Source: Nocardioides albertanoniae
Lineage (GTDB): Bacteria > Actinomycetota > Actinomycetes > Propionibacteriales > Nocardioidaceae
Assembly: GCF_006716315.1 (NCBI RefSeq)
Contig: NZ_VFOV01000001.1
Span: 4,170,501-4,234,500, forward strand
Direction of reading: 5' to 3'
DNA length: 64,000 bases
Below, one piece after another: positions 10,143 to 20,943 of this stretch. Under the pieces are notes generated by a model that saw only the letters and a list, made by a program, of their open reading frames with translations, was not told the DNA's origin and did not search any database. The position numbers were made by a program, and so were the translations under genes. Numbering within the stretch: the first letter of the stretch is position 1; every line of letters begins with the position of its first letter.

Positions 10143-11186
10143 TCAGGAGTAGTCGGCCCAGATCCGCTGGGTCGTGCCGTCGACGGTCATCTCGCCGCCG
10201 TACGGCACGATCCACTGCGGCCGGGTGTGACCGAAAGGCGGACCCACGACGACCACCGCGTCGGAGTTGTAGCGGGCGACGGTCTCGATCGCCGCGTCGC
10301 GCTGCTCGGCGCGCAGGGTCGCGCGCTCCTCGGCGCTCGGCTTGTGCTCGAAGTCGGACGTCGCCGCGCGCCCGACGACCACTGCGTCGATCGCCTCGAG
10401 CAGCCCGCGCTCGCCCAGCGAGCGTGTGATCCAGGCAAACTCGCGCGCCGGGATGCGCTCCTCGGAGGTCTCGAGCAGGATTACTCCACCGTCCAGCACC
10501 CCGGGGTCGGCCGGGAAGCGGCCGGCCGTGAGCGCCCACTGCACGATCTCGATGCAGCCGCCCCACGTGCGGCCGGTGACCGCGCGGGCCGGACCGGCCC
10601 ACGTCCACGGCTCGGTCTTGTCCCGCTCGCCGTACTCGGTCAGCGCGCGCGGGTCGTTCCAGTCGTGGCCGATGTCCTCGGACTCCCCCGGCTCGCTGAT
10701 CTCCAAGCTCTCGCCGGTCAGCAGCGCCGCCCTGAGCGAGGCCTCGTGGATCGGGTCGAGCCCCGGGCCGGGGCCGAGGTGGACCTGGCTGGAGCCGCCG
10801 TAGAACCCGGCGACCCCGTTGGTCCACAGCCAGTTGAGCAGGTTGGTGTTGTCGCTGTGGCCGAGGAACGGCTTCGGGTCCTTGCGGATCAGGTCGGCGT
10901 CGAGATGCGGGATCACGGTGATCTGGTCCTCGCCGCCGATGGTCGCCAGCACCGCCCGGATCTCCGGGTCGGCGAAGGCGGCGTTCACGTCGGCCGCCCG
11001 CTCCTGCGCCGTCGCACCGAGCTTGCGGGTCGTCGGATACTCCACCGGCACCAGGCCCGTGACCGCGGCCAGCCGCTCCATCGCCTGCTCGTGGATCGCC
11101 GGCGCCACCGCGGGCGCCGCGAACGACGGTGACAGCACGGCGACCTTGTCGCCGGCGACGGGCTTGGGTGGCTTGATGATCTCCAT
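10143..11186 (-). CDS. S66 family peptidase (LD-carboxypeptidase / MccF-like)
   Basis: This 347-residue serine peptidase has the nucleophile elbow [11 protein letters not shown] (Ser111), preceded by [12 protein letters not shown] and followed by GFYGGS. A glutamate in the WGGCIEIV region and a C-terminal histidine (FGHTRPQW) could complete a Ser-Glu-His triad. S66 members trim the terminal D-Ala from murein tetrapeptides (LdcA) or cleave peptide-nucleotide antibiotics and acyl-sulfamoyl nucleotides (MccF). There is no signal peptide, so it is cytoplasmic. The ATG at 11186 gives [21 protein letters not shown], the usual start. A palindrome lies about 70 nt upstream and may be its operator. 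Confidence 0.88.
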   Translation of the reverse strand: MEIIKPPKPVAGDKVAVLSPSFAAPAVAPAIHEQAMERLAAVTGLVPVEYPTTRKLGATAQERAADVNAAFADPEIRAVLATIGGEDQITVIPHLDADLIRKDPKPFLGHSDNTNLLNWLWTNGVAGFYGGSSQVHLGPGPGLDPIHEASLRAALLTGESLEISEPGESEDIGHDWNDPRALTEYGERDKTEPWTWAGPARAVTGRTWGGCIEIVQWALTAGRFPADPGVLDGGVILLETSEERIPAREFAWITRSLGERGLLEAIDAVVVGRAATSDFEHKPSAEERATLRAEQRDAAIETVARYNSDAVVVVGPPFGHTRPQWIVPYGGEMTVDGTTQRIWADYS

Positions 11187-11255
11187 GCTCGAAGTGTGGC
11201 CTCAGGTGGTCGTCAGGGGCGACCGGTTATCTCCCGCGCCGGCCCGTCAGGCGAG

Positions 11256-11274
11256 GTGTAACACGCTGTTACAC
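11256..11274. promoter_or_regulatory. 19-bp palindrome upstream of the S66 peptidase, candidate operator
   Basis: GTGTAAC-ACGCT-GTTACAC is a perfect 7-bp inverted repeat. A further GTGTTACA half-site is near 11320. Both lie in the 195-nt gap between deoA and the start of the S66 peptidase gene. The binding protein is unknown; the geometry is that of a TetR- or GntR-type site. Confidence 0.5.
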
Positions 11275-11381
11275 GGACTATCCGGTCGTTCAGAACGGGC
11301 GAGTAGTCCTACGAACGACGTGTTACAGCTCGCGAAGGCAGACGCGCGGCCGCAGGCGGTCTCGCCGGCCCGCGGGTCGAG

Positions 11382-12662
11382 TCAGCCGATCCGGTCGAGG
11401 ATCAACGGCGTCGCCTCGTACGCAGCGCCGTCCTCGATCTCGAAGCCACCCTCGAGCGCGGCCAGTGCCCGGTCGAAGCGCTCGGGGGTGTCGGTGTGCA
11501 GCGTGAACAGCGGCGCACCGGCGGCGACCGTGTCGCCCGGGCGGGCGTGCCAGGTGACGCCGGCCCCTGCCTGCACCGGGTCCTCCTTGCGCTCGCGGCC
11601 GGCCCCGAGCCGCCACGCGGCCAGCCCGACGGCCATCGCGTCAAGCCGGGTCAGCACGCCCGAGGTGGGCGCGGTGACCACATGGGTCTCGCGGGCGACC
11701 GGCAGCGGAGCCGACGGGTCGCCGCCCTGCGCCGAGATCATCGCGCGCCAGGCGTCCATGGCCTTGCCGGAGGCCAGCACCTCGGCCGGGTCGGCGTCCA
11801 CACCGGCTGCGGTCAGCATCTCACGGGCTAGGGCCACGGTGAGCTCGACGACGTCGGCAGGGCCACCTCCGGCCAGCACCTCGACCGACTCGGCGACCTC
11901 GATCGCGTTGCCGGCCGTCAGCCCCAGCGGGGTGGCCATGTCGGTCACCAGCGCGACCGTGCTGACGCCGGCGTCTGTGCCGAGATCCACCATGGTCCGG
12001 GCCAGCTCCTGCGCGGAGTCGAGCGTCTTCATGAACGCGCCCGCGCCGACCTTGACGTCGAGCACGAGCGCTCCGGTGCCCTCGGCGATCTTCTTCGACA
12101 TGATCGAGGAGGCGATCAGCGGGATCGCCTCGACGGTGCCGGTGACGTCGCGCAGCGCGTAGAGCTTCTTGTCGGCCGGGGCCAGACCGTCGCCGGCCGC
12201 ACAGATCACCGCACCGACGGAGCCGAGCTGCGCGAGCATCTCCTCGTTGGACAGCGCCGCGCGCCACCCGGGGATCGACTCGAGCTTGTCGAGCGTGCCA
12301 CCGGTGTGGCCGAGCCCGCGACCGGAGAGCTGCGGCACGGCGACGCCACATGCGGCCACGAGCGGCGCGAGCGGCAGCGTGATCTTGTCGCCCACACCAC
12401 CGGTGGAGTGCTTGTCGGCCGTCGGCCGGTCGAGGGAGTCGAACGACATCCGCTCGCCCGAGGCGATCATCGCCGCCGTCCACCGCGCGATCTCACGCCG
12501 CGACATCCCGTTGAGCAGGATCGCCATGTTGAGCGCCGACATCTGCTCATCGGCCACGGCACCCCGGGTGTAGGCCGCGATCATCCAGTCGATCTGCGAG
12601 TCGCTCAGCTCGCCGCCGTCGCGCTTGGCGAGGATCACCTCGACCGCATCATGTTCCGCCAT
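11382..12662 (-). CDS. deoA: Thymidine phosphorylase
   Basis: This 426-residue enzyme phosphorolyses thymidine and deoxyuridine to base plus deoxyribose-1-phosphate. The family signature SGRGLGHTGGTLDKLESIPG and the phosphate/substrate loop DKHSTGGVGDK are both present. LKVGAGAFMK lies in the middle, and the C-terminal domain has the usual HARPGDTVAAGAPLFTL strand. The start is the ATG at 12662, and cdd lies just upstream on the same strand, so the pair cdd-deoA converts cytidine and deoxycytidine to uracil and sugar phosphate. The gap to cdd is 60 nt and holds no obvious terminator, so they are probably cotranscribed. Confidence 0.95.
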   Translation of the reverse strand: MAEHDAVEVILAKRDGGELSDSQIDWMIAAYTRGAVADEQMSALNMAILLNGMSRREIARWTAAMIASGERMSFDSLDRPTADKHSTGGVGDKITLPLAPLVAACGVAVPQLSGRGLGHTGGTLDKLESIPGWRAALSNEEMLAQLGSVGAVICAAGDGLAPADKKLYALRDVTGTVEAIPLIASSIMSKKIAEGTGALVLDVKVGAGAFMKTLDSAQELARTMVDLGTDAGVSTVALVTDMATPLGLTAGNAIEVAESVEVLAGGGPADVVELTVALAREMLTAAGVDADPAEVLASGKAMDAWRAMISAQGGDPSAPLPVARETHVVTAPTSGVLTRLDAMAVGLAAWRLGAGRERKEDPVQAGAGVTWHARPGDTVAAGAPLFTLHTDTPERFDRALAALEGGFEIEDGAAYEATPLILDRIG

Positions 12663-12722
12663 GCGGACAGCGTAAGGCGCGACCGCCCCACGGCCCTATC
12701 GGGCGACGACGGCCGCGTCCGG

Positions 12723-13136
12723 TCAGGCCAGGGCCTCCGGGCCGAAGGCGTCGGGGAGCACCTCGGCCATGGTCTTCACGCCCGAGACGGTCCACAGGAG
12801 CAGCTCGGGTCCGCCGTTCTCCCAGAGCAGCTGACGGCAGCGGCCGCAGGGCATGATCACCTCGCCGGTGCCGTTGACGCAGACGACGTGGGTGAGGCGG
12901 CCTCCGCCGGTCATGTGCAGCGAGGAGACGAGGCCGCACTCGGCGCACAGGGTGACGCCGTAGCCCGCGTTCTCGACGTTGCAGCCCTGGAGCAGGCGTC
13001 CGTCGTCGGCGATCCCGGCCACTCCGACGCGATACATGGAGTAGGGGGCGTACGCATGTTTTGCGGCCTCGACGGCCTGCGTGCGCAGGGATTCCCAGTC
13101 AAAGCCGCCTGCGGCGTACGTCTGCTTCTCGGTCAT
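12723..13136 (-). CDS. cdd: Cytidine deaminase
   Basis: This 137-residue tetrameric-type cytidine deaminase has zinc ligands C64 (LCAECG), C97 and C100 (MPCGRCRQLL), and the catalytic glutamate E66. YAPYSMYRVG and GCNVENAGYG are the substrate-binding segments. It converts (deoxy)cytidine to (deoxy)uridine, which deoA can use. The ATG at 13136 is divergent from the BMP lipoprotein gene with 181 nt between starts, so pyrimidine catabolism and nucleoside uptake share a regulatory region. Confidence 0.95.
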   Translation of the reverse strand: MTEKQTYAAGGFDWESLRTQAVEAAKHAYAPYSMYRVGVAGIADDGRLLQGCNVENAGYGVTLCAECGLVSSLHMTGGGRLTHVVCVNGTGEVIMPCGRCRQLLWENGGPELLLWTVSGVKTMAEVLPDAFGPEALA

Positions 13137-13317
13137 GGCTCGACCTTAAAGCCTGAGCGAACTTCGAGACACAGCCTCGGAGGCTTAGGCTTCGGCGAGA
13201 TCAAAAGTTGGTAACCGTTTGCGGAATCCCTGGCGTTGCTCGGTCGATAGGGAGAACGTTCGGACCATGAATGTCCCTTGTTCCGTGGATCCGCGGAGCA
13301 ACGACCTGGAGGCACCA

Positions 13318-14406
13318 GTGAAGAACAACATCAAGAAGGCCGCCGCCGGCAGCGTCGCTGCGGTCCTGGCCGCAGCCGCCCTCGCCTCGTGCGGAGAGGC
13401 GCCGGCCGAGCGCGCAGGCGAGAAGAAGAGCGACTACCTTCCCTGCATCGTCTCCGACGCCGGCGGGTTCGACGACAAGTCGTTCAACCAGCTCAGCTAT
13501 GAGGGCGTCCAGGACGCCGCCGAGAAGATCGGCACCAAGCCGAAGGCCGTCGAGTCCAACAGTGAGAACGACTACGCCGCCAACCTCGAGAGCCTCGTCG
13601 CCCAGGGCTGCGACACCATCGTGACCGTCGGCTTCGCGCTCTCTGCCGCGACGATCAAGTCCGCCAAGGCCAACCCCGAGACCGAGTACGTCCTGATCGA
13701 CGACGCCGCCGACGCCGACTTCGACGGCAAGGCCGACGCCGAGAACATCAAGCCGATCCTCTACGACACCGCGCAGGCCGCGTTCCTGGCCGGCTACACC
13801 GCGGCCGACTACACCAAGACCGGCGTCGTCGGCACCTACGGCGGTGAGCCGTTCCCGACCGTGACCATCTTCATGGACGGCTTCAAGCAGGGCGCGGAGT
13901 ACTACGCGAAGACCAAGAAGAAGGACGTCAAGGTCGTCGGCTACACCGGCGGCGAGAAGGGCACCTTCACCGGCGAGTTCGTCGCCAACGAGAAGGCCAC
14001 CAACACCGCCCGCCAGATCATTCAGCAGGACGCCGACGTGATCCTGCCCGTCGGCGGCCCGATCTACCAGGGTGCGCTCACCGCGATCGCCGACTCCGGC
14101 AAGGACGTCGCCCTGATCGGTGTCGACGCCGACTTCTACGAGACCGACCCCAAGACCAAGGACGTCGTGCTCACCTCCATCCTGAAGAACATGAAGACGT
14201 CCGCCACCGACGTCATCGTCGCCGCCAGCGAGGGCAAGTTCGACGCGACGCCGTACGTCGGCACCCTCGACAACGACGGGGTCGGCCTGGCGCCGTTCCA
14301 CAACTTCGAATCGAAGGTCTCCAAGACCCTTCCCGACGAGCTCGACCAGGTGACCGCCGACATCAAGGACGGCTCGATCAAGGTCAACTCCTACCTCGCG
14401 AAGTGA
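13318..14406 (+). CDS. BMP/PnrA-family nucleoside-binding lipoprotein of an ABC importer
   Basis: The protein has 362 residues. It starts at GTG 13318, 5 nt after GGAGG; longer frame readings from 13219 lack a ribosome site. A lipoprotein signal peptide ends at LAS-C25. The mature part has the BMP fold: CIVSDAGGFDDKSFNQLSYEG, ESNSENDYAANLESLVAQGCDTIVTVGF, and GVDADFYETDPKTKDVVLTS. The family binds purine nucleosides (PnrA, NupN/BmpA systems). The ATPase and two permeases follow, and the salvage enzymes flank it, so nucleoside uptake is the likely function. The exact nucleoside preference cannot be read. Confidence 0.92.
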   Translation: MKNNIKKAAAGSVAAVLAAAALASCGEAPAERAGEKKSDYLPCIVSDAGGFDDKSFNQLSYEGVQDAAEKIGTKPKAVESNSENDYAANLESLVAQGCDTIVTVGFALSAATIKSAKANPETEYVLIDDAADADFDGKADAENIKPILYDTAQAAFLAGYTAADYTKTGVVGTYGGEPFPTVTIFMDGFKQGAEYYAKTKKKDVKVVGYTGGEKGTFTGEFVANEKATNTARQIIQQDADVILPVGGPIYQGALTAIADSGKDVALIGVDADFYETDPKTKDVVLTSILKNMKTSATDVIVAASEGKFDATPYVGTLDNDGVGLAPFHNFESKVSKTLPDELDQVTADIKDGSIKVNSYLAK

Positions 14407-14423
14407 CCCTGCTCGTCTGAGCA

Positions 14424-14455
14424 CGAGGGGGCCGGGCCACCACCCGGCCCCCTCG
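14424..14455 (+). terminator. Strong hairpin between the binding-protein gene and the transporter genes
   Basis: Arms CGAGGGGGCCGGG (14424-14436) and its complement (14443-14455) enclose a 6-nt loop, 17 nt past the lipoprotein stop. It may cause partial termination or 3' end protection so that the binding protein exceeds the ATPase and permeases. Confidence 0.75.
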
Positions 14456-14537
14456 CCCCTGTCGGGAAGTCTTCACAGCAGATCCGACACGACGTACCTC
14501 TGGAATTTGTCCATCCCCGCAAGGAATGATCCGTGCC

Positions 14538-16048
14538 ATGAGACTCGCGCTGAGCGACATCACCAAGCGCTTCGGCTCCCTGGTCGCCAACGACCACATC
14601 TCCCTGACCGTCGAGCCGGGTGAGATCCACTGCCTCCTGGGTGAGAACGGCGCGGGCAAGTCCACGCTGATGAACGTGCTCTACGGCCTCTACCAGGCCG
14701 ACGAGGGCGAGATCCTCATCGACGACGAGCCGCAGCGGTTCAAAGGGCCCGGCGACGCGATGGCCGCCGGCATCGGCATGGTGCACCAGCACTTCATGCT
14801 CATCCCGGTCTTCACCGTGGCCGAGAACGTCATGCTCGGCCACGAGGCCACCGGCTTCGCCGGCAAGCTCGACATCGCCGCGGCCCGCAAGCAGGTGCGC
14901 GAGATCTCCGAGCGCTTCGGCTTCCATGTCGACCCCGACGCGCTCGTCGAGGATCTCCCCGTCGGCGTGCAGCAGCGGGTCGAGATCATCAAGGCGCTCT
15001 CGCGCGACGCCGAGGTGCTCGTCTTCGACGAGCCGACCGCGGTGCTGACGCCGCAGGAGACCGACGAGCTGATGGTGATCATGCGCCAGCTCAAGGAGTC
15101 CGGCACCGGCATCGTGTTCATCACCCACAAGCTTCGTGAGGTGCGGGAGGTGGCCGACCGGATCACGGTCATCCGCCGAGGCGCTGTCGTCGGAGAGACC
15201 TCTCCGGAGGCGTCCAACGCTGAGCTCGCCGCACTGATGGTCGGCCGACCGGTCGAGCTGAAGGTCCACAAGGAGCCCGCTCAGCCGGGCGAGCGCGCAC
15301 TGGTCGTCGAGGACCTCACCGTCGCCGACGAGGACGGCTACGTGCACGTCGACGGCATCAGCTTCCACATCGACGCGGGCGAGATCCTCGCCGTCGCCGG
15401 GGTGCAGGGCAACGGCCAGACCGAGCTCACCGAGGCGATGGTCGGCCTGGCGCCGCACGTCGAGGGATCGATCAAGCTCGACGGCCGCGAGATCGTCGGC
15501 CGCTCGGTGCGCAAAGCGCTCGAGGCGGGCATCGGGTTCGTCCCCGAGGACCGGCAGGTCGACGGCCTGGTCAGCAACTTCACCATCGCCGAGAACCTCA
15601 TGCTCAACCGCAGCTACGACAAGCCGTTCGTCTCCGGCGGCTCGCTGAACCTCAAGAAGCTCGACACCTTCGCCAAGGAGAAGCTGGCGGAGTACGACGT
15701 GCGCGCCTCAGGGGTCTCGACGCTGGCCGGACAGCTCTCGGGCGGCAACCAGCAGAAGGTCGTCGTGGCCCGCGAGCTCTCCCGCGACCTGCGCCTCCTC
15801 GTCGCCTCGCAGCCCACGCGCGGGGTCGACGTCGGGTCGATCGAGTTCATCCACAAGCAGATCGTGGCGGCGCGCGACTCGGGCGTACCCGTGCTCGTCG
15901 TCTCCTCCGAGCTCGACGAGATCTCCGCCCTCGCCGACCGGATCATGGTCCTCTACCGAGGGCGGGTCGTGGGCGTCGTGCCCGCCGACGCCTCCCGCGA
16001 AACCCTCGGCCTGATGATGGCCGGCGAGTCCCCGGAAGGAACCGAGGC

Positions 16049-16052
<4 letters not shown>
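14538..16052 (+). CDS. Nucleoside-type ABC importer, double ATPase subunit
   Basis: The protein is 504 residues long with two nucleotide-binding domains, as in sugar and nucleoside importers. NBD1 has Walker A GENGAGKST near residue 38, a weak signature (LPVGVQQRVEI) and Walker B VLVFDEPTA. NBD2 has an altered Walker A (GVQGNGQTEL) but a good signature, LSGGNQQKVVVAREL. This asymmetry is normal for the family. I chose ATG 14538 because the AAGGA at 14521 then has usable spacing; an in-frame ATG at 14526 directly abuts it. Its stop overlaps the next start by 4 nt. Confidence 0.92.
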
Positions 16053-17341
<1,289 letters not shown>

Positions 17342-17346
17342 GCACC

Positions 17347-18630
17347 GTGTCTGCAGTCGAGCTTCCGGTCAACAACGACGCCCCGGGAACCGCCGAACGG
17401 ATCCCGGGCCTGTGGAAGACCCCGGGCGTCATGGGCGTGTTCACGGTGCTGGTCGCGCTCCTCGTCCTGACGAACCCACGCAGCGGCGACTCCACCTTCC
17501 GGTGGGCCCGCGACGGCGACTGGTTCACCATCCCCGACGTCTCCCTCCCCGCCAACCTCATCGTGTGGACGACCGTCACGTTGTGCCTGCTCTGCGCGGC
17601 GTACGCGGCCTGGTGCTCGTTCGCTGGCCGCAAGACTCCGCTGGTGGTGGTCGCGGCCTTCGCCGTGTTCGCGGTCTCCGGGTTCCTGGCCTGGGCGGTC
17701 GCGGGCAAGACGCTGCCCGTCGTCGGCCTGCTCTCCGGTGCGCTCGCGCTGGCGGTGCCGCTGGTGTTCGGCGCGCTGGGCGGCGTGCTGGGCGAGCGCG
17801 CGGGCGTCGTCAACATCGCCATCGACGGGCAGCTGCTCTTCGGTGCCTTCGGCGCCGCGATCGCCGCTTCCCTCACCGGGTCGCCGTGGGTGGGTCTCAT
17901 CGCGGCGATGATCGCCGGGATGCTGGTCGCGCTGCTCCTGGGGCTGTTCGCGATCACCTACTGGGTCCAGCAGGTCATCGTCGGCGTCGTCCTCAACGTG
18001 CTGGTGATCGGCTTCACCAGCTTCATGTTCTCCCAGGTCCTCTCGGAGAACGCGGCGCTGCTCAACAACCCGCCCCACTTCCCCCGCTGGGAGATCCCGC
18101 TGCTCTCCGGCCTCCCGGTGCTCGGCCCGATCTTCTTCCGGCAGACCGTGCTCGTCTACCTGATGTACGCCGCCGTCTTCCTGGTCGCCTGGGCGCTCTA
18201 CCGCTCCAAGTGGGGCCTGCGCGTGCGCGCGGTCGGCGAGCACCCGAAGGCGGCCGACACCGTCGGCATCAACGTGATCGCCACCCGCTACCGCACGGTG
18301 CTGCTGGCCGGCGCGATCGCGGGCATCGGCGGCGCGACCTACACGCTCGTCTCGGTGCCGTCGTTCGGGCGCGAGATGACCGGTGGTGCGGGATATATCG
18401 CTCTGGCCGCGGTGATCTTCGGCAAGTGGGACCCGATCAGGGCGACCCTGGCGGCGCTGCTCTTCGGCTTCGCCTCCAACGTCGAGTCGGTGCTCTCCGT
18501 CATCGGCTCCCCCGTGCCGTCGCAGTTCATGCTGATGCTGCCCTACATCGTGACCATCTTCGCGGTGGCCGGCCTCGTCGGGCACTCTCGTGCACCAGCA
18601 GCCACCGGGGTGCCCTACCGGAAGGCCTAG
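17347..18630 (+). CDS. Nucleoside-type ABC importer permease 2
   Basis: This 427-residue permease starts at GTG 17347 (MSAVELPVN), 5 nt past the previous stop; the frame is open upstream only as a shadow. It is shorter at the N-terminal cytoplasmic part than permease 1 and has about ten hydrophobic segments. LGERAGVVNIAIDGQLLFGA is the partner of the NIGGRGQM motif, QQVIVGVVLNVLVIG is the coupling helix, and GEHPKAADTVGINV mirrors the other permease. It ends 28 nt from the convergent amidohydrolase gene and closes the importer operon. Confidence 0.9.
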   Translation: MSAVELPVNNDAPGTAERIPGLWKTPGVMGVFTVLVALLVLTNPRSGDSTFRWARDGDWFTIPDVSLPANLIVWTTVTLCLLCAAYAAWCSFAGRKTPLVVVAAFAVFAVSGFLAWAVAGKTLPVVGLLSGALALAVPLVFGALGGVLGERAGVVNIAIDGQLLFGAFGAAIAASLTGSPWVGLIAAMIAGMLVALLLGLFAITYWVQQVIVGVVLNVLVIGFTSFMFSQVLSENAALLNNPPHFPRWEIPLLSGLPVLGPIFFRQTVLVYLMYAAVFLVAWALYRSKWGLRVRAVGEHPKAADTVGINVIATRYRTVLLAGAIAGIGGATYTLVSVPSFGREMTGGAGYIALAAVIFGKWDPIRATLAALLFGFASNVESVLSVIGSPVPSQFMLMLPYIVTIFAVAGLVGHSRAPAATGVPYRKA

Positions 18631-18657
18631 CGACTCCCCCGCGGGATCAGCCCGGGA

Positions 18658-19866
18658 TCAGCTCAGCGCGCGGTGGGCGGCGGCGGCCAAGACCTTGGCC
18701 CCGACGCCCACCGCGCGTTCGTCGATGCGCAGGTCGCCCTGGTGCAGGTCGTAGACGGGGCCACCGGGCGTGCGTACGCCGAGGCGGAACATCGAGCCCG
18801 CGACCTGCTCCTGATACCACCCGAAGTCCTCGCCGCCGAGGCTCTGCGCGGAGACGACGGCGCCGCGCTCGCCGAAGACCTCACGGACCGTGGCGAGCAG
18901 GATCTGGTGGGAGTCCTCGTCGTTGCTCACGGGCGGCACGCCTCGGGTGTAGTCGACGGCGGCCGTCACGCCGTAGGGCGCGATGATCTCGGCGACCACC
19001 TCGCGCACGACGTGCTCGACCTCGCTCCAGGCGTCGCTGTCGAGGATCCTGATGGTGCCGCCGACGACCCCGTGACCGGGGATCACGTTGTGGATCTGGC
19101 CCGCCTGCACCTTGCCCCACACCACGCTGACACCGGCGCGCGGGTCCATCCGCCGGCTCAGGATCGCCGGCAGCTCGGTGGTCACCTTGGCGAGCGCGAA
19201 GACCAGGTCACCGGTCAGGTGCGGGCGCGAGGTGTGGCCGCCGGTGCCGCTCAGATGCACCTCGATCAGGTCGGCGGCGCTGGTCAGCGCCCCGCTGCGG
19301 AGCCCGACCCGGCCCACCTCGACGGTGGGGTCGCAGTGGAGCGCGAAGATCCGCTCCACGTCATCGAGCGCGCCGAGGCTCATCAGGTGCAGCGCGCCGC
19401 CCGGCATGACCTCCTCGGCGGGCTGGAACAGCAGGCGTACGCCACCCGGCAGCGGTGACTCGCGATGCAGGTCGGCGAGCGCCAGACCGGCGCCGAGGAG
19501 CGCCGTGGTGTGCACGTCGTGGCCGCAGGCATGGGCGACCCCGGGCACGGTGCTCGCCCAGGTGTCGGTGGTGACGTCGTCGACGGGCAGCGCGTCCATG
19601 TCACCGCGCAGCGCGACCACCCTCGGGGCCGTCGTACGCTGCGCGCCCTGCGCCTGGACGCGGTCGCCGAGGTCGGCGATCAGCCCGGTCGCGCTGGCCC
19701 TGTCGACGTGCCAGCCGGCCTTCTCCAGCCGCTCGGCGACCATCTCGGAGGTGCGGTGCTCCTGCCAGGAGAGCTCCGGGTGTGCGTGGATGTCGCGGCG
19801 GAGGTCGGTGAGCTCGGCGGCGTAGGCATCGACTCGCTCGGCGAGGAAGGCAGCAGGTACGAACAT
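18658..19866 (-). CDS. M20 family amidohydrolase (AmiA/AmiB-like)
   Basis: This 402-residue M20D metalloamidohydrolase has HACGHDVHTTALLGAG with the metal-binding His and Asp, PAEEVMPGGA with the catalytic and ligand glutamates, and the dimerisation-domain GTGGHTSRPH. It resembles hippurate and N-acyl-amino-acid hydrolases. M. tuberculosis carries two homologues (amiA1, amiB1) between Rv3304 and deoD; here a single copy lies 15 kb away, so the order has been rearranged. Substrate is unknown. The start is the ATG at 19866, 12 nt past the meaB stop, so cotranscription with meaB is likely. Confidence 0.88.
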   Translation of the reverse strand: MFVPAAFLAERVDAYAAELTDLRRDIHAHPELSWQEHRTSEMVAERLEKAGWHVDRASATGLIADLGDRVQAQGAQRTTAPRVVALRGDMDALPVDDVTTDTWASTVPGVAHACGHDVHTTALLGAGLALADLHRESPLPGGVRLLFQPAEEVMPGGALHLMSLGALDDVERIFALHCDPTVEVGRVGLRSGALTSAADLIEVHLSGTGGHTSRPHLTGDLVFALAKVTTELPAILSRRMDPRAGVSVVWGKVQAGQIHNVIPGHGVVGGTIRILDSDAWSEVEHVVREVVAEIIAPYGVTAAVDYTRGVPPVSNDEDSHQILLATVREVFGERGAVVSAQSLGGEDFGWYQEQVAGSMFRLGVRTPGGPVYDLHQGDLRIDERAVGVGAKVLAAAAHRALS

Positions 19867-19878
19867 AGTCCGGTCAGA

Positions 19879-20859
19879 CTAATCTTTGTCGTAGGCGGCG
19901 AGGATCTTGTCCGCCGCCACGGTGGCGTGAAGCTGCCCGGAGAGCACCTCGTCGCGCACCTCGTCGCGGATCGCCTTGACGCCCTCGGAGTGCTTGAGCC
20001 GCTGGTCGAGCTCGTCGCGCACCAGCGCCCAGGTGAAGTCGAGCTGCTGCTCGGCGCGCTTGGTCTTCACCCCGTCCTCGCCGAGGTGCTTGCGGTGGGC
20101 CATCACCTGCTCCCATACCGAGTCGACGCCGTCGTCGTGCAGCGCCGAGGCGGTGACCACCGGCGGCGCCCACTCCTCGCGCGAGCGCACCAGGCGCAGC
20201 GCTCCGGCGAGCTCACGGGCGGCCGCACGCGCCTCCTGGGCGCGGTTGGGGTCGCCCGGGTCGGCCTTGTTCACCGCAATCACGTCGGCGATCTCGAGGA
20301 TGCCCTTCTTGATGCCCTGCAGCTGGTCGCCGGTGCGCGCGATCGTGAGGAAGAGGAACGTGTCGACCATCCCGGCGACGGTCACCTCCGACTGACCGAC
20401 GCCGACGGTCTCGACCAGCACCACGTCGTATCCGGCCGACTCCAGCACCGCCATCGCCTGCACGGTCGCCTTCGCGACGCCGCCCAGCGTGCCGGCGCTC
20501 GGCGAGGGCCGGATGAACGCGTTGGGGTCCACCGCAAGCCGCTGCATGCGCGTCTTGTCGCCGAGCACGGATCCGCCGGTGCGTACGGAGCTCGGATCGA
20601 CGGCCAGCACCCCCACCTTGAGCCCGTTGGCGGTCAGCCGGCTGCCGAGCGCCTCGATGAAGGTGGACTTTCCGACACCGGGCACCCCGGAGATGCCGAC
20701 CCGCACCGTGCTGCCGGCCGGGAGCCGGGTGAGCAGCTCGCGCGCGATGTCGCGATGTTGCGGCTTGGACGACTCCACCAGCGTGATCGCACGCGAGACC
20801 GCTGCCCGCTTGCCTTCGGTGATGCCGTCGAGGAGGTCTTGTACGTCGGGCCCAGGCAT
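19879..20859 (-). CDS. meaB: Methylmalonyl-CoA mutase-associated GTPase (MeaB)
   Basis: This 326-residue G3E-family GTPase protects and reactivates methylmalonyl-CoA mutase by gating adenosylcobalamin delivery. Walker A is GVPGVGKSTFIEALG near residue 60, the switch region follows (LAVDPSSVRTGGS), VLVETVGVGQSE is the Walker B/G3 part, and NKADPGD is the base-recognition motif. The mutase genes lie 2.7 kb away on the same strand but are separated by an SDR (opposite strand) and a kinase. In many actinobacteria meaB is adjacent to mutB, so this locus looks interrupted. Confidence 0.94.
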   Translation of the reverse strand: MPGPDVQDLLDGITEGKRAAVSRAITLVESSKPQHRDIARELLTRLPAGSTVRVGISGVPGVGKSTFIEALGSRLTANGLKVGVLAVDPSSVRTGGSVLGDKTRMQRLAVDPNAFIRPSPSAGTLGGVAKATVQAMAVLESAGYDVVLVETVGVGQSEVTVAGMVDTFLFLTIARTGDQLQGIKKGILEIADVIAVNKADPGDPNRAQEARAAARELAGALRLVRSREEWAPPVVTASALHDDGVDSVWEQVMAHRKHLGEDGVKTKRAEQQLDFTWALVRDELDQRLKHSEGVKAIRDEVRDEVLSGQLHATVAADKILAAYDKD

Positions 20860-20943
20860 GCCAGCACCTTAGCCAAGAAGGCGGACCGCCGACGTCCCGG
20901 CTCGTCCAGCGGAGCCTGGTGAGCGCCGGTACGCTCGACCGAC

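Noticed and set aside
13137..13317. SOS box at GAACGTTC near 13255
   Set aside because: The two halves directly abut without the spacing of actinobacterial LexA sites.
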